A DNA stretch of 51,523 nt, taken from Capniomyces stellatus. Its lineage: Eukaryota > Kickxellomycota > Harpellomycetes > Harpellales > Legeriomycetaceae. Under the pieces are notes generated by a model. That model was given only the letters and a program-made list of their open reading frames with translations, was not told the DNA's origin and did no database searches. How positions within the stretch are numbered: position 1 is the stretch's first letter; each line of letters begins with the position of its first letter. Below, one piece after another: positions 19,459 to 31,424 of the stretch. Both the position numbers and the translations under genes were made by a program. Where the stretch lies: NCBI GenBank assembly GCA_001661515.1, contig LUVW01000043.1, forward strand, positions 214,453 to 265,975. The letters are read 5' to 3'.

Positions 19459-22400
19459 GGTCTTTTGCTCTCAATGTACACGGGTTTATCCTGTTGAATA
19501 CACACAAGCTTATTTTTGCCAAGTATGCAGATTAGTTGAAAAGTTGACGACTTGTTTGAAAAACCACTTTATTTTTCTCTTCCCTAAATCGTCAGAGGCT
19601 ATATATATAATATGCGACTATTCTAATGCAGCCTCTGTTTTGGACATCGTCAACCATTTTACTTCTAGTAATCACAAAATATGTTTATATAAAGTGTTCG
19701 AACAAGAAAGTCGATTATAATCTCAATTAAAAAAAAAGAAAGAAAGTCGATTATTACTATCAAGTGGGCAATAATGGATTTGATTTTGCGAAACATTCAT
19801 GTTTTTAGGCTATTGTTTTTAATAGTTTAAACCTCGACACAGTTCGACATTCAACAATTGTTGAAAAATATATATCAGCTACTTTATCTTTTTTTTTTTA
19901 CAGCGATGTTTTGAAGTTTTTCTATTATTTCCAACAAAGGATAGCGAACAAGGCAAGTATCAAGTTGAATGAAAATGCTATTTACGCTCGCTTTCTCAGT
20001 AGGGCTGCTTTAAAACCAGTTACGCTGAGACTAGGCCGATAAGCGTTAGTTTGCTATATCACCCTTTGCAAAGAAAATAATATAAGATTTTGAAGGGTTG
20101 TTGAGTTCAACTCAGCCAGTGTATTAAACTCAGTGCCACTTGAAATAATGTTTAAATAGTGTTCATTTAAACATTTAATAATGTGGCTGATATGTCTACT
20201 TTGGCTCGGGTTTCTTGGATCAGTAATCCTTGTGTAAACTCGGCTCTCATAGACTTGCAGTATCACTGTGATCGGCAAATCTATACAGGTGGTTGGCGAT
20301 AGATGTGTGGTTGCGGGCCACCTTTTGTATTCGCATCCAGAATGTGTCTATACAAAGCCAGTATGTACCAACCGCTAAGGGTTTGCTAGTGTTCAGTTCA
20401 AGTGTTGCATTTCTTTTTTTGCTCCCAACTCCGCTAGTTTACTCGAGTTGGCAGGTGACTTGAAATTTTTTTGCTATCAGGGCAGCTCATTGCTTCAATG
20501 TGTAGTTTACCCTTGAACCATCCTATGTTGTTATTTCAATCAAGAAAGTTTGATTGTTGACCAGCAGCTGTTTGTATATACAATTATTGTGCTATTAATT
20601 GTTAGTTCCTGCCCTAACAATCCAACCAATATTATTATTAATAGCTTGTGTGCGTATACGAATTATTCTTATAGTTAGGATGTTTAAATGTAGTATCAGT
20701 AATTCTTAGGTAAACAACTTGGATTCATGCTTGTATTTTTTTTATTTTAAAAAAAGTATAATGATAAAATAAACAACTGCACTCACTTATTTGTTAAGTT
20801 GGGTTTTCCATTAAACATAAAGGCCTAGTTAGTATTAAAAAGGATAGTGTCAACGCATATTGTTGTTTGATAGTAGATATTCATTGTTATATACGTTACA
20901 AATTGTAAGCTGTCATTATGAGTGTTGCTGTTATTGTGAAAGTTTATTTTCCCATTGTGCTTTGAATAAATCAAACAAAAACCACTCAGCATTTCAATAA
21001 AAAAACGAAAACCACAAAGCTCTCAATTTCAATTTCAGAAATTAAAATCTGATGATTCTGTAGACAATAGCTCAACTCTAACGGTATAATCCACATAACT
21101 TCACACCATACATTATTGTTACCATTATATTAGGCAAGTAGGTGTAGATGTGTTTCAAATAAAAAGTTAAAAACCAAATACTATGAAAAAGAGAATTGGT
21201 ATAGAACAACCGAATCAGCACAGAACAGACATGTCGATATCCAACTGCAATAAAACACGTTTATAGCAATGACTTTATTGAGTTGGAAATAAAAAATATC
21301 AAGCTGGAGAGTCTACAAGAAGTACATCCAAACTATGAAAGTAAAATTAATCATAATCACAACTGGCGATTGTATAAAACAAACACATGTTGAAAGTTTA
21401 AATTTTCTGATTCTTTTTTCACTTGATTACTTGGTCTGTCAGGACTAGTTGATATTATTCAACAAATCAAGCAAAGGAGGTGGTACTCGATACTTCAATC
21501 ATTAATTCAACACATGTTTCTCAAGTAAAGGCAAATACAGCATATTCAAGACTTGGTTTTAATTTTATTGAACTGAAATAAAACATTTAAGATTAAATTT
21601 TCAATACCAATATGGCGATTAAAAATATTCCATGTTGATATCAACATTGCGGTATCGAGTCAGAGACCGTAATGTATAGACGTGTAAAGATTTTAAATCA
21701 CTAAAGTACCAACTGTTGCTTTGTGTGTTAAAATTGGAGTATATCCCCCGCAAGCAAAAGAGTTGATAGGCTATTTATAAAGATCGAATATAGCCTTGAG
21801 AATGTGTGGATGTACTATTAATAAGATATTTACTAGGTTGCCGGGGCATTAACAGTTTTATGCGGAGGTCCTTTTCCTAGCTAACAGAAGTTTTTATATT
21901 AAAATGTTCTAAATTTCAAAATTTCAAAAGTTCAAAAAAAACAAACTAAACGTATAAAAAGAGTTATAACCAGCTTCAACCATTAATTACGGTGCTTGTA
22001 TGGCTAGCTAGTTACACGGCTGGGAGGCAAGATGTATAATTAGCACAGTTGATTATACGAATATACATTTATTTTAAGTAAAGTAGAAAATAATTTTAGC
22101 TAAACAAAAAATTGGTTAGCATATTGGTTCAAATTATGAGCACAAAATCTGTCTTGCAAGATTAAAGAAGGTTAATGTTTAAAAATGGATACATGTATTT
22201 ACTCCCCACTATAAAGAATTAATTGTACTCTAAGGATCGATGGATACATATGTAAAAAAAAAAAAATCCAAACGCTTACAGACACTTTTAATAATAATAA
22301 AAAGCAAGTAAAAAAAAGTTATTATGTCAAAATTAACGCAGCCTGTATATTATTTAAAGATTAAGACTAAAATAACACCATCCATTCCAGTAAAAAAGAA

Positions 22401-22804
22401 AAGTCATGCTATTGGGATATTGAAAAAGCAATAGTAGTGTGATAACAATAAGCTCATTTAGCTAGTTTTGTTGAAAGGTATAGCGTATTTATGAGTTGGC
22501 ATCACGTCAGTATAAAATATCAGTAGAAATTTAAGGGTCAAGTTGACTAACAGAATAATATAAAATTGTTTTTAAAGAGTCAATAAAAAATAGTTGCAGG
22601 TTAGACTTTCTTCTTCTTCAAAAAAAAAGCTCGCGTAGTCATAATTTTTTTAAAAGTTATACAAGTAAGTTTAGCAAGATAAGTAGGGACGTTGATACAA
22701 AAAAGCACTCAAACATACAGCTCAATATATTATATTGACCAATTTCGAGATACAGTTTTAGAGTAACTACCAATACAAGACAAACACATCTAAGCGTTAA
22801 AAAA
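19459..22804. other. 3.3-kb AT-rich gene desert
   Basis: Stops are frequent in all frames; the longest ORFs are under 75 codons and carry no domain. I found no tRNA T-loop/acceptor pattern or clear repeat. The last ~100 bp upstream of 22805 would be the promoter of the next gene. Confidence 0.5.
19600..19610 (-). promoter_or_regulatory. TATA-like run upstream of the GT69 gene
   Basis: A tatatatata run about 145 bp upstream of the ATG. Motif only; such runs are common in this AT-rich DNA. Confidence 0.3.
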
Positions 22805-23647
22805 ATGGGGTTTAATTCGATATCAAGAGTCATTGTATTTTCGTTAATGAATTTTGCAATAACGAATCATGCCCAAATTGATACGGGGCTGGGTGCTATA
22901 CAAGACATCCAGGGATATTTGCTAGGAGGCAATGGAAACAACGGAGGATATGTTGGGGTGAAGCCGTTGGGGCCAGGAGGATATAACATGAAGCCAGGTT
23001 ACAATGATAATGGTAATGGCAATGGCAATGGCAATGGTGAAAGTGTTAGACCTACATATACGAGAACCAAGATAATTACAATTCCTAGACCAACCAGGAC
23101 AAAAGACCGCAATGCAAGAACAAAGTTTGTTGATATAACCATTTATGCATGTGGCGACGAAGAGTACTTGAAAAACGAGTGTAAAGTAAATGGTAAGCAC
23201 CCAACCAATGTATATAGCGGGTAAAGATTGATTTATGGCAGCTAAAGTACTTGAATGATTTGCGATTACTCATAAACTGTGTGTATGTATATATGTACAA
23301 AAAAAAATACAGCAAGCAAGGCTGCGGAAACAAAAACAGTAACAGTGACAGAGAGCGCAGAAACAGTTACAGAGACAGAGACAGAAACAGCAGAAGTAGC
23401 ACCAACAGACGAAGTAGCACCAACAGACGAAGTAACACCAACAGACGAAGTAGAACCAACAGATGAGGTAGCACTAACAGACGAAACAGCGGCAACAGAT
23501 GAAGCAGCGGCAACAGATGAAGCAGCAGCAACAGATGAAGTAATAACTACAGAGGAGGTGGTAACAACAGAGGAGACAACAACAGTTGAGGCAACAGCAA
23601 CAACAGTTGAAGCGGCACCAGCACCAGAACCAGCACCAGCGGCATAA
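22805..23647 (+). CDS. Secreted low-complexity protein with acidic Thr-rich (TDE) repeats
   Basis: Two exons, 22805-23192 and 23313-23647, joined by a 120-bp GTAAGC...TACAG intron in phase 1; the protein has 240 residues. Residues 1-23 are a signal peptide ending near NHAQ. Next comes a Gly/Asn-rich segment (GNGNGNGNGE), a basic segment with several TRT motifs, and a small two-Cys segment (YACGDEEYLKNECK). Exon 2 begins TKTVTVTE, a motif common in fungal wall proteins, then has ~18-bp repeats encoding (V/A)xPTDE and a C-terminus of Ala-Pro pairs. There is no hydrophobic GPI-type tail. It is likely an extracellular or wall protein, possibly O-glycosylated. Without the intron, exon 1 runs only 10 more codons to a stop, which supports the splice. 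Confidence 0.7.
23395..23545. repeat. Coding minisatellite, 15-18-bp units
   Basis: Tandem units such as gtagcaccaacagacgaa encode VAPTDE and variants in exon 2 of the secreted protein. Unit differences are multiples of three, so the frame is kept. Confidence 0.85.
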
Positions 23648-24189
23648 ATGAGACACTCAACATTTTTATTTAAAGAACTGTGATATTAGCTGAAATAGGA
23701 TCAATTGGGGTATATGATACTTTGCGGAGTGCCCATATAAAATTAGTTTAGACACAGAGATAAAGACATAGGAGCCAGAAATGTGGAGAGGGAAAGGAGA
23801 TATTGATAGTTAGAAGAGGAGTTTATAATAAAAAGAACCATTTAATTCTAAATAAATTATTTAATTAAAGTATAAAATTTATATTAAAAGTAGCAATCAA
23901 TCCAAGTATTGAATAAATAAACAAAAACATAAATATTTGGTTAATAACAGAGGGACAGTAGATGAAAGAGTTATGTCGAGTAGAGTTATGGATAAAAGAT
24001 ACATTGCAAAAATAAAGAGTGTCAGAGAGAATGGATAGTGTAGCCAAGTAAGCATGCAGATAAAACATTAGATTTATTAGAGGGTAAAACCGGCTATATG
24101 TACAAGAGGCATGAAAAGAGTATAAAAAAGAGAATAAAAACCAAGAAAAAAACCAAAAAGAAAGTTAAAAAAATAAATAAATAACGAGA
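23648..24189. other. Intergenic region between convergent genes
   Basis: 3' flanks of the secreted repeat protein (plus) and PLK4 (minus). AT-rich, no gene seen. Confidence 0.5.
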
Positions 24190-27083
24190 TCAAAAGCCCA
24201 AATAGGGTAAAAATCTTGGCAATAGCTTGAGTTTTCCCTTTATTGAAGGGGAGATGGAGTGATCGATGGATACTTGGATAGGAAGAACAAATGCGCCTGG
24301 ATCAGGAGGACACTCCCAGTAAAAAGCGATTTCAGAGCCAGAATCAACAAGAAGTTTGGAGCCATCATTAAACAAGAGCATGAACTCGTGGCGGTCAGAG
24401 TTTTCGTCGATGACATTTGCAGAGGAGTGGAGGTTATTGTAGCTGTTGTTGTTGTTTGTTGGGGTTGGGTGTGATGGAGAGTAGACTTTTCTGGCTTGAC
24501 ACCACCCGATGTTTGGAATGAAACAGAATTGGTTTGACTTTAAAGAGTTGCTGGGGTGGGAGTTGAGGGGGTGGGATTGTTGGGGTTGGTGTGGAGGAAG
24601 AACGGGGTTGTTTGGGGGGTTTAGGCTAAATTGGGGGGTGGGGTGGGGTTTATACTGGGTAGGCATATGAGGTAGATGGGGCTGATTTTGATTTTGATTT
24701 TGATTTTGGAATTGATTTTGGTTGGTAATAGAGTTGAGATTGGCGTTCATTGGTAGCGTTGAGGATCTGATGGTCATAACTGGAGAGTTTGAGGAGCGGT
24801 TGGCCAGGTGATTTTGGTTGTTGAGGCGGTAATCAGAGCTGGCAAAAGTGGGTGGTGGTTTACTGGAGTGGTGAGCAAAGTTGGCAGGATTTGAGCTCGG
24901 GAGAGGCTGGAGGTGAGCAATTGGCAGAATTCGTTTCTTTAGAGAGCTTGGGACAAAGGCTTCAAAGTCAATGTCAGAGCGGATGTGGACCGGGTACTTT
25001 ACAGATCCAGTGAACATCGGGCTTCTTGGGTCAGTTCCGTTTTCCCAGGCAGAAACAACAGTCTCGGCAGTAGTGCACAGATCAAAGCATTTCCGGACGT
25101 GAGCAACTATTGGCTCTAAACGGTGGGGAATTGACTCGGGCCAGCTGCTGCTATTGGCTGGATTTGACGGCAGCAGCGGCAACCGCTGGATTTCGTCAGG
25201 CAAACCAGAGTTGCTCGGAATCCGAACCTCAAGCATCTGTTTCTGTCGCGAGTAGTGCACGTGGATTGAGTTGTAGAACGTCACGTGGAGATCGGCAAGC
25301 GGCAAGTTTTCCATGTACATGGCTTTGGCCTGAGGCGTCTTGAGAACAATCTAATCAAACACATCTGTGGTTCAGTGTCCGCTAAAGTGGCTATGGTGAT
25401 GCACGCAGCAGCCAGTAGAAGTCTAGGCAAATATATATATAGAGATGTAGTTTAATTGGTTGGTTTACCTTTGGCGTCTTTGATTGGACCAGCTCAACAA
25501 ACTTGTGCACATATTTGGTTTTGCGTTTTGTGTCAGAGTCCATTTCGTCGTATATAAGGGGCTGTCTGCCTAGTGCCTTGGACTGGTCCAGAATTGCTGT
25601 TCCCGAGGCAAAAAACAACAGGCACTGCAGGGCGGGATCTATCAGAATCAGCTGCGAGTCTCCTGAAAACTCGGCCTTGATTCGGTTGTCAGGCAGAATT
25701 TCAATTACTGCATATTTGGTCTTTTGTCTGATTGGCTCCAAATGCGCCGTGTTAAAGTCTATGTACTTCGTAGCTGCTTTGGTGCTGCTTGGCCTGTTTG
25801 CGGCTGCAGTGTTAAGCGATGCTGCTGGTTTTGATTGGCTGGAATCAAACATCTCAGCCATGGCATTTACAAGAACCGAATTCTTGTGGATCGAAAGTTT
25901 TCCCATTCTATGCTCAATGTCTCCCCTGTCAAAGTCTGTGTTTTTCTGCAGTTGGTCGCCACTCTTACCAATCTTGTTGCCATAGTCGTTGTTGCTGTCG
26001 TTTACCAGATGGCTGCGCCTCTTCCTTAGACTCGGTTGCTGGCTGGGCTCCGCTGCGTAAACCGAGAGTCTTGGCAAGTGTCTAGACGTCAAAATCGGCT
26101 TGAAAAACGCGTGGTTAAACAGCTGGTTTATAGTAAGCCTGCTTGAGGGGTCTTTGGACGTCAGTTTGCGGCACAGATCCAATACCTCAAAACTGAGGTC
26201 AAGCCGCGATAGCTTCGAGTCAACCCCATCAGCAATCTCGCGGTCGGTTGGCGACTTTCCCGTCAGAAAGGTAACCAGCAGACACCCCAGCGTCCACATG
26301 TCCGATGCCAGCCCATAAGGCTTGCGCGCCATTACTTCTGGTGAAATGTAGTTTGGTGTTCCGCAAAACGTTGTTGGGTCTGTTGATTTGTTGCTCATTT
26401 GCGTTGCCAGCCCAAAATCCGTGATTTTCACCTCCATATCTCTTGTAATTACCAGGTTTCTCAGCTTCAAGTCCCTGTGCAGAATCCCCTGCTTGTGCAT
26501 ATACGCCACCCCCCTCCCCAACTGCAGCATTATTCCCCGGATCTCCTCCTCGCTTAGCCTTGCCAAGCTTTCTTCCTGCTCCCTCTCCCCACTCCCCATA
26601 TCATAGCCATATTCACCCCCCTCTCGTATCCTCTCTATCCTCTTTCGCTCCTTTAAATACCGATACATATCCCCCCGCTCGCACAGCTCCATCACCAAAT
26701 ACACCCTTTTATCATCCTCAAAAAAATCATACACCCTTACAATCGACTCGTGTCTCATCTGACTGTGTATCGACACCTCTGCCGCCAACCGCGAGCGCAG
26801 TGCCTCGTTCTTCAGCTGGCTTTTCTCCGTGATCTTTATCGCCACTTTTTTGTCCATTCCCCATTTCTCCACATTTCTAATCGATGCTCGATACACTTTG
26901 CCGAATCCCCCAGACCCTATTTCCGCCTCTATTTCAAAGTCCTACACGTATTTCCAACCACATATATATACATTTAAAAGTACCAGTTGTTTTTAATGAC
27001 CCCCATTTTTTATCCCTTGATAATTCCAATTTATTCAAGTCAAAAAGCATGGAAATTATCGCATGCAATGTACTTACATCCAT
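24190..27083 (-). CDS. PLK4: Polo-like kinase 4 (PLK4/SAK) with cryptic polo box and PB3
   Basis: Three exons: 27083-27078 (six coding bases, Met-Asp), 26941-25469 and 25350-24190; 879 residues. The kinase domain is at ~4-284: glycine loop GSGGFGKVY, VAIK lysine (Lys38), HRDLKLRN, DFGLATQ, and activation segment TFCGTPNYISPE. PLK4 is indicated by YDFFEDDKRVYLVMELC and by the regions after the kinase. The cryptic polo box starts ~403 with LEPIRQKTKYAVIEIL and runs across intron 2 via KFVELVQSKTPK to MENLPLADLHVTFY. PB3 at ~768-879 has IPNIGWCQ and LLFNDGSKLLVDSG. Polo-family Plk1/Cdc5 lacks this arrangement. Known role: initiating centriole duplication. Oddities are a ~25-residue insert in the kinase C-lobe entry (after YLKERKR) and an Asn/Gln-rich linker before PB3. 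The gene is divergent from CDC45. Confidence 0.93.
24684..24722. repeat. (gatttt)n coding repeat in PLK4 linker
   Basis: On the minus strand it encodes alternating Asn-Gln (NQNQNQNQ) between the cryptic polo box and PB3; likely a flexible linker. Confidence 0.8.
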
Positions 27084-28090
27084 AGTTTGTTAAATATTAA
27101 ATATATCCTGCTTTTTTTTTCTTTGCCTTTTCTATCGACAGTTTACGCGACAGGTCCTTACATTACTCTTTCTATCTTTTTAGTCCAACTTTTAGGAAAT
27201 GGAATAAAGCGCAATAATGGATTGAAAATTACCAATCGAAACTAGTAGCCAGCAAATTGAATTATAAATATACAACCTCAATTTAAAGGTTATTGTGATA
27301 TTGTGTTTTAAATAAAGACAAGTGTAAGTATTTCTGTTGACTCAAGACGTGAAGTATGCTTGTAAACAGGCTTAATAGGACATTAGCTATCTAATTCCAA
27401 TTTTATTTTATTTTTTTGCGTGTTTTTATCTTTTTGCGTGTTTTTCTTTCTTCTGGGAATTCAAGTACCATGATTTTAATTTGGCCAGATATTTTTCAAA
27501 ATTAACACTAAATTGAAAGAAAACGCTATTCTAAAAAAAAAACAAAAAATTTGGAAGGTTTTTCGTGAATTTACGCCTAACTTGATGTTATTTGCTTAGC
27601 TAAATCCCGGTGATGATGATTATATATATTTTTTACTATTGTTTAAACCAAACAAATAGTACAGGCCAATTAAAGCTCAATATTTGTTTACTTTCCAAAA
27701 AAAAAATAAAAAAAACACAAAAACAAAACAAGGTAAACACACAGTACAGATTTTTTTAAAAGCACAGTCAAAAGTAAAATAAAAATAAAACAAACCAAAA
27801 CATAGAATCGAAGAGCAAAGAGAATACAAGCTTTGAAGAATATGAATGAATCAAACAGTTAATGATATGATTTGTATTTCACAACTTATATTTTGCAAAT
27901 TGTATACCCCAAATAAATAGAAATTCACTTTATAGTACAAAGAACAGAAATAAAGTCGAATAAAAAAAAAGAGTAGGAAGAAAGAAGAGAGGTGGGAACA
28001 AAGGCTGGGAGCAAAAAAGAAATAGGAAAAAGAGTGTAAAAAGGGCAGATATTATAGAGAAGCAAAGAGTAAAGTATTAGAATAGAAACA
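27084..28090. other. Divergent intergenic region between PLK4 and CDC45
   Basis: About 1 kb of AT-rich sequence holding both promoters. No ORF is supported and I could not identify a known cell-cycle box by eye. Confidence 0.5.
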
Positions 28091-31000
28091 ATGGTTTACT
28101 TGAGAGCAGATCAGTTTGAAGAAGGGTACAAGAGGATATTGGATGGAGCAGCAGAAGCAGTGAAGGGAGGAGTTGGAGCGTGCTCGGTATTGGTGCTGGT
28201 TGCAAATGATCCTGATGCAATTTGCGCAGCGCGAATATTGTTTGTAAGTTTGTTTGAGTGAATAATTACATGATAAATACAATAAAAAAAAGCAAACTGA
28301 AGCGGATATTGGAGTAGGAGGCAAGAGAAGGGATAAAAGTTGACAATTGAAGTGGACTTGAGAAGGATAAAGGAGAACAAAGCATGTAAAGTGAAGTATT
28401 GTAATGTAATGTATTATAATGTAAATATCAAATAGACAATGTTGAAGCACGATTTTGTTGCCTACAAAATGGTACCGGTATCTTCATATGCAGACATAAA
28501 CAGGTGTAACGAGGAGTTGATAGTGAACAATGACGAGGTAGGTGAAACATAGAGGGAGAGAAGAGAGTATTTAGAATAACATAAAGCAAAGGTGGGAAAT
28601 CGAGGAGGGAGAGAGAGTGAGCGTTAGTGAGCAGAGGGCTAAAACTTGTAGACTTAAAAATGTAGCTGAGGACAGTGGTGTTGGTGAACTGTGGTGCTAC
28701 AGTGGATATGCAAGAGAGCATACAGATGCATAGCAAGCTGACGGCGATAATTATCGACAGCCATCGTCCATATAATTTATACAACGTGTTTTGGAACGAA
28801 CAGGTTAGTGAAAGGAAGAGAATTGAGCAAATATAGAATGGGCTGACGTAATGAATAGAGTGGAGTAGGTGAGTTATAAAGAAAAGAAATTGGTGGTATT
28901 TATGATTGGGTAGATACTGACGTTGGATGACGGGGATTTGGACGAGCTGGAAAAAGTCAGAGAGGCTTTCAACTACTTGGAGGTAAGTTGAGAGAAGAGG
29001 GGAAATGCAGATATGGGAGTGGGGGGAGTGGAGTGGATGGTAGAGAGGTGTTGATTTGAAAGAGATAGAAGTTGAATTTTGTAAGTGTTGGTGATTTGTG
29101 AGATAATAGTTTGGTGAGGATATGGACGGGGGTAATGGGGGAGATAGTGACGAGGATGAGGAGGGTGAGGATGGAGACGGTTATGGAGACGAAGGCAGCG
29201 ATGGAGAGCAAGATCTAAGGAAAAGAAAAAAGAGTAGCAGGGAAAGCGAGGATGAGGAGACGGATATAGAAAGCGAAGGGCACAATGGGGCAAAGAGAAA
29301 TAGAGAAAGAAGAGAAAATAAGGAAAAAGTAGATAAGGTAAGAACGAATGCGAGTAGAAGAAGAAAATAAAGAAAAGTTTGTAATGTAGTGTAGAGTAGA
29401 GTTATAAAAAAAATAAAGAAATGTATGTTGTATTGTGGAAAATAGGCACAAGAGTTTATAGATAGGCAAGAGAAGCGGGCAAAGCGGCGAGCAAAGCGGG
29501 AGGAGAGTCGGATGGAAATAGCCGAATACTACAGCCAAGGGAGCTACTACGGGCAATCAGCGGCAGTGACGGTGTACCAAGTAGCAGAGCAAATGGGAAG
29601 ACCAGCGGTGGTAGATACGGTGTGGTGGGCAATAGTGGGGCTGACGTCGCAGATATGCAATGATCAAATCGATGCTGAAGGGTACTCGATGGTGGTGGCA
29701 AGTCTTAAGGATACGGTGATGCAACTGAGCAGTCCAGAACTTGGGGAGCAAAACAAGACAAATTCAGGATCAGGATCAGGATTTGGATTGGGATTAGAAA
29801 GTAAGGAAAGAGGTAATAGTAATAGTAATAGTAATAGTAATAGTAGTGTGAGCAACAAAACAATAAACACGGATTCACAGCAGGACACGTTTAGCAGTTA
29901 CGACAGCCTAAGGGATTATGGACGCGAACACGAACACGAACGCGAACGCGAACACGAACGCGAACACGAACGCGAATACAGTAGTTCAGGAGTAGAAAGG
30001 GGTGATCTGAGTGGGGCAGAAAAAACAAAACCACACGTGGGGGCTGAGGGGCTCGAAAAATATCTGAACAATTCAAAGTCAGTAGTTCCGCAAACAGGGA
30101 TTTTCTGCTCGACCGAGTTCAGATTCTTTCTGGTGCGGCACTGGTCGCTGGAAATGGCAATGAAGTACAGCACGTTTGTTTCGACGCGTTTAGCTACGTG
30201 GTCGACTAAAGGGAAGTCGTTGTTTGGACTTGTGATTGCCAAGTTGGGTTTGGCTCTTTCGGAAACCCGGATGAGCTATGCACACTTGGATCCCAAGCTC
30301 AAGACTGAGCTGCCCGAACGCTGGCTACGCGTGTCTGCCGACTACAATCTGGACGGTGCAAGCTACAGCTCGTTTGTCCGGGCCTTTGGGTGGAGGTACC
30401 CGCTTACTAGTGCGTCTGACCACGTGTGGGCTACAACTGCCCTGCTCTGCTCAGCCTCTTCTCCTGTCTCCTCAGCCTCCTCAGCCTCCTCAGCCTCCTC
30501 TCTGTCTGTTCCGCTCTCCGCTACCTCTTTTAACTGGAAAGACGGCTTCTTCCAGGCTTACGACTCTTTGTCCGATATGAAGGTCCTGCAATCTGGACTG
30601 CGGCTGGCTATGCAGATCCAGTCTGAAGTCGTCAAGCTCGGCTCTCTTATGCTTGAACATCGCTCCGTCAAAACCCTCAGCCGCTTTAGACTCGCCATCA
30701 TCTCCGACGACGTTTCCTCAAACCTCCCCTTTTTGCAAAGCCCCCTTGTTCTCTTGCAACTTGGCCATTTCTTAATTGATGCTTTAAGAGTAAATTCTTT
30801 TTTTCTTTTTTCTATTTATTTCTATTATCGTTTCTATTATTGTTTCTATTATTATTTCATTTCATTTTATTATATATTCTTCATATTTAGAATCATGGCA
30901 GGAAACAACACGTGTCTCTACCCTTTGTCATTGCCGCCTTCAATCATGCATCCCAGGACTACTCTGTGCTTGGCATTGCTCCCCCCGAATACTCTGGATC

Positions 31001-31190
31001 CTTATCTTCCAGCTCCAGCCTATCTTCCTCTTACTCTGGCGATGCCCGCAACAAGTTTGGGTTGATGTTTGAACAGGCTGCAAACGATTGCAACGCCTCA
31101 ATACTCAATTCTTACTTTCATGCTAACGTTGTCTCCATTTCAGCCGAAAGTTTGCCCTTATTTGTAGATAAACTAAGACGTCACATTTAA
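28091..31190 (+). CDS. CDC45: DNA replication initiation factor Cdc45
   Basis: Seven exons: 28091-28243, 28436-28537, 28666-28803, 28914-28982, 29110-29337, 29446-30789 and 30891-31190. Every junction is phase 0 with GTAAGT-like donors and TAG acceptors, giving 777 residues. Cdc45 is the non-catalytic CMG helicase subunit that joins Mcm2-7 and GINS at replication forks. Family landmarks are VLVANDPDAICAARIL, YKMVPVSSY, VVLVNCGATVDM, IIIDSHRPYNLYN, the acidic DEDE-rich insert followed by KRRAKREE, DTVWWAIVGLTSQ, FRFFLVRHWSLEMAM, and the C-terminal SLPFVIAAFNHAS and GIAPPEY. Longer than human CDC45 (566) because exon 6 has Asn-Ser and Glu-His/Arg repeats (~29800-29975) plus a Ser-rich insert (~30450-30520). 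It converges with DRG2, about 234 bp away. Confidence 0.95.
29813..29975. repeat. Two coding microsatellites in CDC45 exon 6
   Basis: (aatagt)n encodes Asn-Ser repeats at about 29813-29847, and (gaacac/gaacgc)n encodes Glu-His/Glu-Arg repeats at about 29926-29975. Both are in frame and lie in a region absent from compact Cdc45 proteins. Confidence 0.85.
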
Positions 31191-31424
31191 TTTAATTTAA
31201 TTCAATTTCTTTATTTTCTAACTTTTTGCTTTTTGCTTTTAACTTTTTTGCTTTTAACTTTTTAACTTTTTAACTTTTTATTTTCAACTTTTCCGCCAAT
31301 CAATTCTTTATTTTGTCAGTATAAGCTGCTCAAAAAGCCATATCATCAATATTACCAAAAATAATTAATTAATTAATAGACATTTAAACGCTAATATCCC
31401 GACTCTGCTCACTTCTCTCCTCTT

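Noticed and set aside
20054..20278. 74-codon minus-strand ORF in the gene desert
   Set aside because: No motif and average AT-rich composition; consistent with chance.
24190..27083. Assignment as the ordinary fungal polo kinase Cdc5
   Set aside because: Cdc5/Plk1 have two canonical polo boxes straight after the kinase; here the cryptic polo box and a separate C-terminal PB3 match PLK4.
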